A stretch of 64,000 nucleotides of DNA. Source: Lactarius indigo (taxonomy: Eukaryota > Basidiomycota > Agaricomycetes > Russulales > Russulaceae). Shown here piece after piece: positions 31,552 through 43,890 of this stretch; positions within the stretch are counted from its first letter, which is position 1, and each line of letters starts with the position of its first letter. The DNA is taken from the NCBI GenBank assembly GCA_025766275.1, contig JAFKAC010000010.1, forward strand, positions 1 through 64,000, given 5' to 3'. A program made the translations under genes and the position numbers. The notes beneath the pieces are model-generated. The model searched no databases and was not told the origin of the DNA. It saw nothing but the letters and a program-made list of their open reading frames with translations.

Positions 31552-33280
31552 TTGGAACGCACCGATCTTGTAGACTACGAACACGACCGCATTCTGGCGG
31601 CCTCACTTCCACCCTGCCAATTCCCTCTTTTCCCCACGGCACCCTCCTACCCATTACACATGCGCTGGTTCGAGCAGTCTCGAAATCTCGACATCAAGGA
31701 TATGCTCAGTCTCATGAACTCACCATCTAAGATCTCTTAGACATCTCAATCCTCCATCTCGATGTCTCTGCGCTGGCGAATGACAACCGTTGCTTCCATT
31801 TTACATTTCCGCAGGGGACGAGGACACTCCTCCAATGCCATTTCCCATCTCCAATGTGCCCTGGCCCTGTCCTCCTAGCCGCTTGCCATCGCCTCCATCT
31901 CCAGATATCTGTCCTCTCAGCTGCCTCGTGTGACGCGCCAGCATTATCTCCGAGCCGGACATGGCCTGAACCGATTTGCCCGTCTCACCTTCCTCCCCGT
32001 GCATGTCTGAGATGTTCTCGAGCGTACCAGCATACATCATCCCTCCTAGTGCCCGATCCTCCTTCCAAACACACCCCATCCACGCCCGTACACTCAGCTC
32101 ACCAGCATTTCTTCACTCCCCAACTGAGTCCGTGCATACAATTCCTGCACCACCACCACCCCAGCGTATCAGAGTGACTACCCCACAGACATTCAAGCTG
32201 CGCAGCCCACGGCCTGCCCGACAGCAGGCACACCAGGACCCCCCGATCCCGCTGTCATCCGTCTCAGGCTTTGGGCACGTCCCGCACTCCCCAGTGACCC
32301 GTTCTTGCCCGCGTCTCGAAGCGGTTTAGCGCTGGCGCGCAGCTCGCACTCCACCGTACGCTCGAGCTATCTGCTGATAACCCCGACGCGTGCGTCGCGC
32401 GGCTAGCGGGGGCACCACATCTCGCGGTGTTTGTGACGACGCTCGCGTTAGGCGCCTACACGCCGGCGCACGGGCCGTCCTTTGTCCTTGCGCTGTCCCT
32501 GGCGCTCCGCTCTATGCGCGCTCTCGGCGCTGACCTTCGACGCGGAGCTACTCTGGGCGGTGCCAGGCACGCTTACGCACCTGACGCTGCCTGCCGACAC
32601 GTTTTCCTATTCGTTCTTCGATGACTTTCTCGCCGCACCCGCGCTTGTGCGTCTCATGCACCTTGCGTTGCCTCACTTCGTCGGCGTGCCCCCTGCAGCG
32701 CACGAAGTCCCGCCCTCATCCGTGCCACATCTCGTCGTGCTTGACAACAGCCCCGGCCGGGCAGCTGCGCTCGCTCCTGGCCGTCCGCTGCGGATCGCGA
32801 GCACGCTGTACTATGACTTGCGCCCCACAGCGCTTTTTGGCGCGCTTGGCAGCGCGCTGAAAGTGCTCGTGCTCGTTCTTGCGCCGGAAGTGGGCATGCG
32901 TACGCGCGTGTGGTTATTGGGAACACTGGGAAAGACTGGCGTGGGGCTTGAGGCGCTCGAGCCTCGAAATGAGTCTCGATGGCACTTCAGATGAGGTACA
33001 CGTCTGCTACCCCCTTTGACCCTTTCTATGACTGATCAGTACTAGGTCTTACTTTAAGCGCTGTACAAGTAGGTCGGGTCGCTATCGCCGAACCTGCAAG
33101 CACTTCGTACCCTCCACCTCCGGGTTACGCTGGCGACCAAAGCTGCAAAAGCGGAGGAAGGCCCGTCGCGTCTCGCGCTGTGGACACGATCTCTACTGGA
33201 ATCGGCATTGCTTTGCGTCGTCTTTTTATCAGGAACGCATTGGGAACTCAAGCAGGGTGAATGGGTCCGCGTAAAATGAA
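31552..33280 (+). pseudogene. F-box/leucine-rich type gene, copy B
   Basis: A Pro-rich segment (31,552-31,740, ...FPTAPSYPLHMRWFEQSRN) and a Ser/Pro-rich one (31,810-32,330) precede a leucine-rich part: LAVFVTTLALGAYTPAHGPS (32,420 on). After a one-base shift near 32,520 it continues LTFDAELLWAVPGTLTHLTL, RLMHLALPHFVGVPP, SVPHLVVLDNSP and ASTLYYDLRPTALFGALGSA, to 32,994. A last exon is near 33,050-33,280. The repeating L..L.LP pattern is that of F-box leucine-rich proteins. The frameshift makes it probably inactive. This is the longest of the three copies. Confidence 0.55.
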
Positions 33281-33679
33281 CTCGGTCATGCTCATTTATC
33301 TTCTCTCTTTTTTTTGGATGTCTTCTTTGCGCACATATCTCTCTCATTCGATCGCTACACTCGTTACTACTTGACCTTTTTTTTTATGGAGAGAGGTTCG
33401 GGTCCTCATCCAGATGGCTACTCGTCTTTTCGTTGATCCTGCACGATCGCTACCCGATATCCTCGCATTATAGTTGTCTATAGTTCCGTCCTAAAGCTCA
33501 GATACATCTCCTTACTCCTATCGTGTACATGACACACGACATGTACTCAGCAACTCATAAACTCGTCGAAACTGTCCCGAATTGCGCGTTCCACTCCTCA
33601 TCTGTCCGACAATAGGGACCAAGTGAACTATAATCAAATTCATGACAAGGTCTTGTAGCGACTAGGTATCAGGAGTGAC

Positions 33680-34384
33680 ACATACGCACATATCGATGTT
33701 TCCTATGATGGTAGGCGATAGAACAGATCGTTGAAATATTACTGTATTGCCCGAAAATGATTTTTATCCAACCTAATCGACTTGGCCGCGGTCCATCGGA
33801 ATCAGTTCGAAAAGTGACAACAGATACCGCTGATATCATGCGACCGTCTGCGCCTCTGCTCGGCCTGTATACCATGTGAAAGCGGAGAAGTGCGCCGGTA
33901 CCAAATTGGGGAGCGGGAGCGTGACGTCATGGTCATGGGGCGGAGGAGCTTCAGCCGGGTATATGGGTTCTCGCGCGGCAGCGAGAATTCGAGAGAGAAG
34001 GGATGCACTGGCATGGGGATGGAACGCACGTACCAATCTTGTTGACCCCGAACCGAACTGTTTTCCCTCCGTCTCGTTCCCACGCACGTCCTCCTCGACT
34101 GGCCAGTTGCGCCACCCAACCGGACCGTGCGCGTCAAGCACGAGCAATACGGTGGCAAGCTCGTAAATGCAGAGCTTCTACTACAACTGTTCCATCGTCT
34201 TGCCGCTCCTAGAAGGTGCCAGCTTCGACGCAGCAGATAGGATGTCGCTTATGGAGGGGAAAGCTGCTAGCTGCACGAGCGACAAGATAGGTGGTGCTTT
34301 CTTTGCATCGCCGACCCTGCAGGTGGGCACTTCGGTCCTTCTTCGAGTTCTGAGCCAGACCGATATCCTAAGATAATTGGGCAC
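33680..34384 (-). pseudogene. hyp1, copy B
   Basis: The minus frame from about 34,147 has MLVLDAHGPVGWRNWPVEED, then LLSRILAAAREPIYPAEAPP, then FTWYTGRAEAQTVA. Upstream an exon-like piece (about 34,260-34,190: ...SISDILSAASKLAPSRSGKT) precedes it. Same arrangement as in copies A and C, in the opposite orientation to GTPase gene B. Family unknown; stops occur between the pieces. Confidence 0.4.
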
Positions 34385-34818
34385 TCACTTTATTTGAGGG
34401 GCCCAGGGTAGGCTTGGTTTGTCTTTTAAAAGTTTTTCGTGGGTCGTTGAGAGGGTTACAAAGCAGATTGAGGGAAATATTTTCGAGCTGACTGCTTTTG
34501 ATGAATTAGTGTGAACGAGAGTAATGAGAAAGGTTTGATAATAAAAAGAAACACTAACGGTCACAAGTCGATACAATCGGCGTGCTAGACTACCCTGCGT
34601 CGTCGGAGGCTTGACGGTTCCAGGCAGGTTGTCGACTCGTCATAGACGAGAAACCAGGAACAGAACGGCAGGCGTTTCCTCAATGCCCTGACACGTGGGT
34701 GTCTCACGGCTTTCTTTCGTCTGTCTGCTTCCATCCGTCGCTCCTACATCCAATTTTTGCTTCATCAGAGCTCTCCACACAGCACCCAAGCTTAGAAAAC
34801 CAAATTTTATATCTAGGG

Positions 34819-37800
34819 ATGGAATCGAATTCACAACCTGCAACTGATATGGACGATCAAGCTCAGTTAGTCGAACAACTTCCACGTGAACATAGGCTGA
34901 CCGGTTTGCGTACAGATATATTGATTTGAAAGGTATATGGGACCTACCATTTCTCCTGAGCAGAATTGATGTTCGCATAGAAATATCTATCGATTTTATC
35001 GAGACACGTCCTACATCCGACCTCGAGCTCGTTTTCAAGGACGATGCCGGTGTCAAATACAAGTCTAACAAATTCAAGAACGGTGTCCATATTCTTTGGA
35101 AACCCGACATGTTCGTGTCATTAGCCGTGTCTTCCCTCACCATCGAATACTAGTTTTCTTCGCACAGCCATGTTAGGGCCCGCACCAGTGCTACGTTGAC
35201 CATCCAGCGAGCGCGTTTCAAAATAATGGCTGCCGACATTTCGGTCAAGTTTAAGCTAGACAGGTTTGGAGACAACAACGTCGTCTGTCTGGAAGGTGAC
35301 CTCTGTTCCTAGTACCATCCACTTCATGCTTAGAGGCTTCACAGATAGCAACCGTCGCGTTACCGTGACTATGGTGTATGGGGATCCTAAACCTGTAGGT
35401 CTTTGATTGTTTCCTGGTGCCAGAAAGCCATTGATTCCCCCTATAGTTAGCAGGCGTCACTCGCGTTCTTGGCTTTTGGCCCACCTTCTCAAACGCTGTC
35501 ATCCAGAAACACCGCCGTCGAATTCCAGAAGTCCAGTTCCGGGTGCTTATTATAGGAAGGGCAAATGCAGGAAAAACGTCTATCCTACAGAGAATATGCG
35601 AAACGACAGAGAGCCCCGTCATTTACCGAGGAAGGGAGGAGGTGCGTAGTCCAACCTTTTCGTCTGTGAATGTGATCTCACTTCCGACCAGGTTAGACTC
35701 GATCCGTCCATGGACGTTAGTGATAACAGTTCTTCTCTTCGGTTGCCTCTAAAGATGGATCCAGAGAGGCGAGCACAGAATCGACGATGAACTCGTGTTC
35801 TCCAATCATAAGGGCTACGTTTTCCATGACTCTTGCGGAATTGAGTCAGGTAGCGGCGAGGAACTCATGGTTCTGCAAAAATTCATTCGACGCAAGTGTG
35901 GAGAAAGGCGGCTGCAAGATAGATTGCATGCGATATGGTTTGAAGTCTCGAATGTTCACGATTACGACAACTGACAGTCACACTATTTTGAGGTATTGTA
36001 TCCCAATGGACAACCAACGACCCCAGCTCGATCTCAAATTTTTTAAGGACATCTGTCCTGACCGGAATGGTGCGTCATTACGCACATTCGTGACTGTATT
36101 CAATAGAGTAATTTCCAGTCCCTGTGATTGCCGTGTTTACAAAATACGACCAATTCCGCCGAAATGTCCGAATCCATGTGGAGGATTTTGGAAGCCCAGA
36201 TGACAATGTGTCCGATGTGGCGGAGAAAAGGTTTGAAGAGCACTACCTACATCTTCTTAGTGGTGATGTTAAATTCGTGCGTTTAGAACGTAAGTTGAGA
36301 GGCAAATACCAGAGATAGGAGCTAATGCTTTTGGGTAGAAATGCATAGGAAACATATGGGTTGCGATAAGCTCATTGAGACGACAGCCGCAGCTTTGAAC
36401 GATGAAAGCATCGCATTGATGCTCTTGGTTTTACAGAGGGGTAATTTAGAATTAAGTGTTAAATCAGCTTTGCAGCGGTGAGTGTGCCAATTGAAGGGGG
36501 AAAGTGAGCGATGATGATAACAAGCATCGCAGTACCCGTTACCATCGTGGCATGGGGTTCGAAGAAATAGTTCAAGCATGTCTCGTCCCGTTTCCATACA
36601 TCTGGGTAAGTATCAATAAAGTGTTAATTATGGTGCTGGATTCATGATCCTTGATACCACCTAACTACTAGTGGGTGAGTGTCAGCTCTTACTCACAGTT
36701 TCGAGATCAAATAACCGGGCCATGTCGGTGCACTGCACTCCAGGAAGTGAGTGACTGCCATGGCTCTGTGTTTCGAGCCTGCTGACGACGGCTGTCCTCG
36801 GCTGGCCAGAAAGTGAGTGGCTACCGTTTCTCGCTGTATTTAGAACCTGCTGATAATGGTTGTCGTCCGCTCTCCAGTTTGTGAGTGGCCGCCATGGCTC
36901 GCTGTGTTCCGAGCTCGCTGACAACGGCTGTCCTGGGCTCTCCAGTCGGTGAGTGGCTGCTGATTCTCACTATATTTTGGGCCAGCTGACGACAACCGTC
37001 CTCTGCACTCTAGGAAGTGAGCAGGACCCATAGCTCGCTATTTTTTGAGCCTGCTGACGATGCCTGTCCTCGGTTGTCCAGGAAGTGAGTGGTTGCCATG
37101 GCACGCTGTGTTTCGAGCCTGCTGACGATGCTTGTCCTCGGTTCTTCAGTCGGTGAGTGGCTGCTGTGGGTCGCTTCATTTCGAGCCTGCTGATGACGGC
37201 TGTCTTCGGCTGTCCAGTTGGTGAGTAGGTTACGTGGCTCACTGTATTTAGAGCCCGCTGACAACAGCTGTCCTGGGCTCCCAAGTCTGTGAGTGGCTGC
37301 AGTGACTCACTGTATTTCAAGCCCGCTGACGGCGGCTATCCTCGGCTCTCCAGGAAGTGAGTTACTGGTATGACCCTCTGTGTTTCGAGCATGCTGACAA
37401 CGGCTGCTCTCGGTTTTCCAGGGAGTGAGTGGCTGTATTGGTTCACTATGTTTCGAGCCTGCTGACAACGGCTGTCTGCGGTTCTCGAGTTGGTGAGTAG
37501 CCGCCGTGGCTCGCTGTGTTTCGAGCCTGCTAACGATGACTGTCTTCGGCTGTCTAGGAAGTGAGTGGCTTCCATGGCTTGCTGTGTATCAAGGCTGCTA
37601 ACGACGACTCTCCTCGGTTCTCCAGTTCGTGAGTGGCCACTATGGCTTGCCATGTTTCAAGCCCGCTGACGATGCCTGTCTTCAACTCTCCAGTCGGTTA
37701 GTGGCATGGCTCGCCGTATTTCAAACCTGCTGACGATGCTTGTACTCGGCTCTGCAGTCGGTGAGTGGCTGCCGTGGCTCCTTGTGTCTTGAGCCTGCTA

Positions 37801-39165
37801 ACGATGGCTGTCTTCGGCTGTCCAGAGAGTGAGTGGCTGCTGTGGCTCGCCATGTTTCAAGCCTGCTGACGACGGCTTTCCTCGACTCTCCAGTCAGTGA
37901 GTGGGGGCCGTTTCTCATTGTGTTTATAGTATGCTGATGACGGTTGCCCACTACTCTCCAGTCGGTGAGTGGCCGCCGTGGCTCGCTGTGTTTGGAGCCT
38001 ACTGACGATGGCTGTCCTCTCTTCTCCAGTTCGTGAGTGGCTACCATTTCTCACTCTGTTTCGAGCCTGCTGACGACCCCCGTCCTTGGCTCTCCAGCTG
38101 GTGAGTGGCTGCCATGGCTCGCTGTATTTCGAGCCTGCTGACGACGGCTGTCCTCGGCTGTCCAGGAGGTGAGTGACTGCTGTGGCTCGCTGTGCTTCGA
38201 GCCTACTGACAACGGCTATCCTCGGCTGTCCAGGAAGTGAGTGGTTGCTGTTACTCGCGGTGTTTCGAGCTTGCTGACGACAGCTATCCTCGGCTCTCCA
38301 GGAAGTGAGTTGCGGCTGCTGTTGTTCGCTGTATTTCGAGCCTGTTGACGATGGCTTTCCTCGGCCGTCCAGTTTGTGAGTGGTTGCCATGACTCACTGT
38401 GTTTCGAACTTGCTGATGACAGTTGTTCTCGGCTTTCCAGTTCGTGAGTGGCTGCCGTGGATTGCTGTTTTTTGAGCTTGCTGACGACACTCGCCCTCGG
38501 CTCTTCAGGACGTGAGTTGCTGTATTCTTTCTGCGTTTTTTACCTGATGATCATGTCTGTCTTTGACTCTCCATTGATCGTCCTCATCTCTGATCATCTA
38601 GCGCGTGCGTGTATTCCGAGTCTTTCCTTTTTAATCTGCTAAGGTCTTCACCTGGACCTTCAGTTCGTAAGTGCTCTCTATATGGTCGCTTAACCAAAAC
38701 GCTCACTTCTCCATCAGCGAAGGCAGATTATTTCACTGCCCACCGTTCGAAATGTGTTCTCTTTGTATTACTCTCATTTATCCCTCGCCTTATGATTTTA
38801 TTTCTCTAGCTCACTGCCACCGTTGATTATCATTTGATTCTTGGTATTTCACTCTAAGATTCTCAGCGCCTATTTAACTTTTTGTCAAAGCTGTTATCCT
38901 CATCTTGAAGCACGCCACATTCTTACGCCTCTCAAATATGTCACCTGAATTAGCTTTAACCCACGCAGAGGTCGACTATCAGGAGGAAAATATCGACCTG
39001 AAGATTCAACAACACCTTGCCGCATCTTCCGAAGAGCATTCCGACGAGTCATTGGCAGCCTTTATTATGGCCACTGATTTGGTTCGTTTGTTCTTATACT
39101 TGTTGAGATATCTCGTCAAGCCTTTATTTCAGTCTCAGTCTTCGATCGAAACCACTTTTGTATAG
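34819..39165 (+). CDS. C2-like + P-loop GTPase gene, copy B, with single-codon exon array
   Basis: ATG at 34,819 (MESNSQPATDMDDQAQLVEQ). C2-like exon LPFLLSRIDVRIEISIDFIE (about 34,950). GTPase G1 VLIIGRANAGKTSILQRICE (about 35,545-35,605), G3 FHDSCGIE (about 35,828), G4 FTKYDQF (about 36,132). Introns have GT...AG ends at positions equivalent to copy C, and the domain can be read without stops. An exon ending VPFPYIW in phase 0 leads into the array (36,672-38,511, 28 triplets). Two further triplets follow, then exons SLPTVRN, LTATVDYHLIL and VILILKHATFLRLS, and the stop at 39,163-39,165. This copy is the most diverged in its array, yet frame and splice signals hold, which argues for function. 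Molecular role unknown. Confidence 0.78.
36672..38511 (+). repeat. Array B: 28 single-codon triplets in diverged 68-bp intron units
   Basis: Unit bodies differ at many positions, with a few indels, yet 26 of 28 units start GTGAGT (others GTTAGT and GTGAGC), nearly all have CTGAC, CTGAT or CTAAC at the branch position, and 26 of 28 end in CAG or TAG (exceptions AAG near 37,285 and GAG near 37,490). Triplets are all sense codons: Glu 8, Ser 7, Phe 5, Leu 3 and single Trp, Lys, Gly, Arg, Asp and so on. Antisense frames are broken into short pieces here, unlike in arrays A and C. Confidence 0.88.
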
Positions 39166-39439
39166 ACGAGATCATTGGTCTACACCGTTCTGGGCATCAA
39201 TATCCCCGTGCAAGTTTATCTTCTTACTGGAGTTGAAGGAAAACCGCAAGGAATGATGAATATATTTATTATTGAATGGTCCACGAATCGTATACTAGTA
39301 GTTGGGCCATGTACGATGTGTACGATCGAATTCGATATCCTAGACGGCGTTCTTCCCCATTCATTCATCCGCTCACGCTTCAGCTGTCGCCCTCTCTGCA
39401 TCTTATGCTATCACTAGCCCGCGTAGCCACTGAATGCAC

Positions 39440-39925
39440 AGATCTAGGGAGTCAAAGAGGTAGATACAGATGTAGAACACACAGTGGTGGCAGGAGGTGC
39501 GCCGCCCGCCACGCCCGTATGGAATGGCTTCTCTAACGCGTGGTCGAGCCTGGTGACCCTTTTCGGGTCAGGACTAGGAAGCCGTGTGAGATGCACCGGA
39601 CCGGACTGTGCAATCTCCGCGAAGCTCTGTCTTCGAAGCACCCTGTGCGAGGTGGGAGAAAGGACAGGAAAAAGGGGGCAGGTCGGCGTGTGTCTAATTG
39701 GGCACGTCGAAGTCTATCTAGTCAGTGAGCAGGATGCTCGCGAGTGCCATGCGTAGGAACATATCTGGGGCTTTGTTCTGCCGCTCGCGGATCAGCTTCA
39801 GTGGGTGATGCTGTGAGGAACCGACGTTCCTCGTCCTCTCTGCATGCGCACGAGAGTTCGTGCGAGAGCTGCAGGCATATTGTAACATCTTTTGGTTTGG
39901 AGTTTCTAATGAAGAGACCATAATA
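39440..39925 (-). pseudogene. hyp2, copy B
   Basis: The minus frame from 39,921 reads MVSSLETPNQKMLQYACSSR, then HAERTRN, QHHPLKLIRE and MALASILLTD, followed by TAG where copy C has GAG (Glu), then IDFDVPN. A second piece (39,641-39,444) reads SFAEIAQSGPVHLTRLPSPD and DHALEKPFHTG. Same two pieces as copy C; convergent with GTPase gene B. The stop and gap suggest a pseudogene. Family unknown. Confidence 0.45.
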
Positions 39926-40512
39926 GCAGTAATTTATCGAGCAAGCACTCTCTAGAATGGGCCCTTGGTGTTCGGACTGAGAGTTGGATGAGCATGGTAC
40001 GCAAGAGTAAGCGACAAGCGACGCACGACGAGTAGAATGCAGATACTGTGAGTCCGGCAGAAGTTTGAACCGGTGGGTGTACTCTAGGTGAAGACGACGG
40101 TATCCAAATGATATCTCAAGTGGTGAGACAAGCTAGAGCCACTGGTATCCAATAATACATCATACACGAAGTGAAGTGTAGACAAGAGGGAGACCGATTG
40201 CACGGCCCGTTAGTCACAATACCCGAGTACCGCCTTGGTTGATAGTACATCTCCTTGTTACCTTTGCATACATGTACACCCAACTCGAAGCTTCTCGAGA
40301 TGAGTTACCATTATTGAGTGCCCAGAATGGGTATTCGCTTGCCTATTCGAAATGTGTCCAAACAAAATACAAAGAGACGCGTCGGCGCGGAAATAAAAGC
40401 CACGGGCGACGGCCGCCGGACCCCGTCCCCATCGACATATTATATATATAGTGAATTAGACGACCACTGCTTGAAACATCTCCCCGCTTTTTTTCTCTAC
40501 CAACTACAGTGG

Positions 40513-41275
40513 ATGTCTCCCGCTATCCAGCGCCCTACACTGGTAGCTATTTACACAATTCTCTCAGCTCACCTTTTTCTGACCGATCCTGATGTTCTAC
40601 TCTTGGTTCTACTCTCTGTATCCATGTCTCAAAATCCTCGCACGCCCTCTCTCTCGCCCCACTCTATTTAATCTGGTTGCAGTGACTTCACCTTTGTCTA
40701 TCCAACGGAAATTCTCGCGTTCAACGACGAGCTCCCTGAATTTTCCCGCCTCAACACTACGGTGCTCGGTACGCCCTCTCTCGCGCCCACCCGCTTCTCG
40801 GGGACTGCAACATGGGCGATGCGCGAGTATGGGTGTCTGATCGAGGACAATAGGATCACGTTCCGCGCAAGCTACCTGATCGACTCCAAGGGCGTGCTCA
40901 GGTACGGCTCTTTCTCTACATGGGGTTGTTGACCGCTGACGCGCTGACGGTTCCACCTGTCTTGTAGGCAGATCACGACGAACGACCTGCCCGTCGGACG
41001 GTCCATCGACGATGTGCTGCATCTTGTTCAGGCGTTCCAGTTCACCGTAAGCATATATATGTTCTTCGTTGTTGGCGGATAGCGTGCTGACGTGGTGCGG
41101 AAATTCGAAGGACGCTCACGGCGAGGTTTGTCACGCGAACTAGAAGGAAGGGAGCAAGACCATCTGCGCGGATCCTCTTGCGAAACTCGATAAATTTGCT
41201 ACCGCCATTGTCGATGGAGCGCTCGAGAATGGGAAGGCGAGTGGGACCAAGCGTGCGCGCATGGACACCGAGTGA
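40513..41275 (+). pseudogene. Peroxiredoxin pseudogene (peroxidatic Cys replaced)
   Basis: Copy of the gene at 56,330-57,299. ATG at 40,513 (MSPAIQRP) but exon 1 is cut after eight codons by a deletion. The third exon reads DFTFVYPTEI: the peroxidatic Cys codon has become TAT (Tyr). A deletion then joins the end of that exon to [20 protein letters not shown]. In the last exon the sequence around the resolving Cys reads VCHAN followed by TAG, where the intact copy has TGG. It ends with the shared RARMDTE. Three independent lesions make a functional product implausible. Confidence 0.88.
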
Positions 41276-41581
41276 ACGACGATACCTGACAATTTAGAAC
41301 GAATCGATAGACAGTTTGCGTAGATCTTTGCTATAATTTCCAAAAGCACATGATCTTTTTATTGTCTGCATAGTATTATCTGCTATTTACTCTCCAATTG
41401 CTATTCGTGCGTGCTCGTCGGTATCAGCGAATCGATGCAAGGAGCGTCTTAAGGGAACGAAGTTCCATCTCACCCAAAAAAAATCAAACAAATGTTGAAT
41501 GAGAGCTCGTTTATCTCGAACAAGCTCACAAAGCACAATAATTTGGATCCTTCGTTCATTCGCTGCTCACACTAACGCCTA

Positions 41582-43890
41582 TTACTGCTCGCGCTTCCAC
41601 TTGTCGTAGCACTCGAACGTGACGCTCACCAAGAAGCACGGAATGCTTTGTTCGATATCGACCCAGTTCCACATGAGCTGCAGCAACTCCTGTGGGCCAC
41701 CTGCATGCGTGCCTCTCCTCCACCTCCGTCCTTCAGACCAGGTTAGAATACGAACGTGGCACCAATGTCGTACTGCGCACCTGTCCATTATCGTAGAACG
41801 CGAGCTTAGCGCCAAGGATTGCCGAGAGCGCCTCGCGAAACTCGGCCGTCTTGCTCGCGAACACCTGTTGCAGGCGGAGCATGTGCTTGTTGCGCTGCTT
41901 GAGTTCAAGTTCCGCCTTTTTCGCAGACCACTGTCTATCTCTCCTGCGGCACCAGCTGCTCCTCGCCATTTGCGTCCGGGGTCAGGGTTGTGAGCGCGTT
42001 TTTGAGCAAGGGAGGCGCTGGAGGCGCGGCGCATACTCGGATTTGAGCCAGTCGAGCGCAGCTTGTCGTAGATCGGTCCAGTTTTGTGCATGAGTTGCGC
42101 AGAGAAAGAGGACGCGCACATAGGAGGGCACGTACGGTCCAGCGCCAATCTCGCCGTGCAAGTCAAAGAACGTCTGCTCGAGCTACTCTGTCCTTCTCTT
42201 CCTCTTCCCTTCTTCCAGGGCTTAAGGACGGGAATCAGGGAAGGGACGCACATGGGTTGGGACGACGTACCTTGGCGTGCCTCTTGTAGAGCGTGCTTCT
42301 CATTGGTCAGGTAGTCGTGCAGGGCTTGGAGGCCAGCGTGGGCCGCTTCGCAAACTCTTAGATCTCACCTTCGAGCGCATGCATACACGCCTTGTACTCG
42401 CTCATCAAAGCTTCAAGCACCCCGACATGCTTTCCTTTCGCCTGGTCAACATGGCCAGTACCCTGAGCAACCTCCTCGCTCGTGTAACTCGCCTATTAGG
42501 TAGTCAGTGCAAATCAATGGGCAAGATATGGCCATCGTGGACGCACATTAAGCGACTGTAGTAACCCGATCTCTCGCTCTGCGAGCGTTGCGGCGCCCTT
42601 GGCCCTCATTGTGAGGTCGTCTTCCGCCCACGTCTCCTGTAGCAGCGCATCAACTGTCGCCCGTGCGTGGACCTCCCATGCCTGCACTTCTACCCTGCGC
42701 TGGCGCAGCGCCGCATGGTCAGCGCCGTGCGTCTGGAGGAGTCCGTGTCGGAGGTGCAGCGCAGGCAGGTTGTGCGTGATAGATACTGGCGTCGTGGCGT
42801 GCATCTCTGAAGCAGCATTGTGCGCAGCCCTAGTCCACGTCAGAGAGTACAGAAGTAGTAGTGGATGGGGGCGCACCACGCCTTGCACTCAGCACGCACC
42901 GCCCACCTGCACATCCGCCTCAAGGGGCGCATCATTGTCTCACACAGGTCATCCGCGCCCGCTGCCCACTGCTCGAGTGCGCGGTTCAGCCCGCGCAGCA
43001 CCTCGAATGCCGCGTGGCACGTGCAAAGGGAGCCCAGCTCTGCCATTGCGAGAGTATGTGCCAGCTCCAGCTATCACCAGTGTTCCGCTTGGCGCATGAG
43101 CTCGCCATGCAGCACAGACTGGCTGGCCTCTTCTGCGTCGTGCTGCACGAAGTCCGCCTGCACGGTCGCCTGGGGTCGGGAGTGAACTGCAGACGCAGGG
43201 CCTCAGCACCGTGTGCAGCCACTGCGTCGTGCAAGACGCGGAGCCCTGCGGAGAGGGAGCCGACTTGGCGCTCGCAGGAGGTGAGCTTCGCGGCTTACGC
43301 GGCGAGCTTCTGGGATGTGGAGTACGAGAGCGCATCAAGTGTAATTTGGAAGTCCGTGTAGTCCTATTTGAGCAGTTCCGAGCATAAGGAACGGATGCCC
43401 TCAGCTGCTTTTGTGTTCGAGTTGTTAATCTCAACTTGCAGCACTCTATTTCGGCTACGAACCTTTTCACCCTCATGTTCCTTTGAGATGTGCTCTTTTC
43501 CCACTCTCTCTTCTTTTTCGCGTTCGGCAAGCCACTGACGATCGGCTTCGAGGCGTTCAACAGTCGCATCATGCTCAGGGAGGAGACGAGTTTTGAGCTG
43601 GACGCGGGTGGCCTCTCCGATGGCAAGTTTGCACTCGAGAGCCTTTCGGAAGAGGGTAGTATTCAGTGCCTGAACATGCTGCTGTCTCTTGGCTGTTGAG
43701 AGTTGTGGATCTGTACCTGGGGGAATGTGTCAGGGATCCGGCATATAGGACGGGGACCACGATGAACCACGCTTGTTTTCTGCAGCGAGGGAACCTATTT
43801 TTGCAGACCTTGTCAAATACTAAGGTTGAGGACGACCATCAGGGGCCTTTCATAGGCCTGTCAGTGGAGTGAGACACCAGCATGGCCCGT
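41582..43890 (-). pseudogene. MAD1 pseudogene (copy of 57,583-59,994)
   Basis: Same exon order and strand as the MAD1 gene near the right end. Recognisable pieces: C-terminal VFASKTAEFREALSAILGAK and YDNGQV (41,830-41,790), WNWVDIEQSIPCFLVSVTFE (about 41,680-41,620) and coiled-coil segments (42,300-43,700), now in shifting frames with stops. It lies downstream of the peroxiredoxin pseudogene, convergent, as in the intact pair. The terminal -REQ ends early with TAA. A decayed duplicate. Confidence 0.85.
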
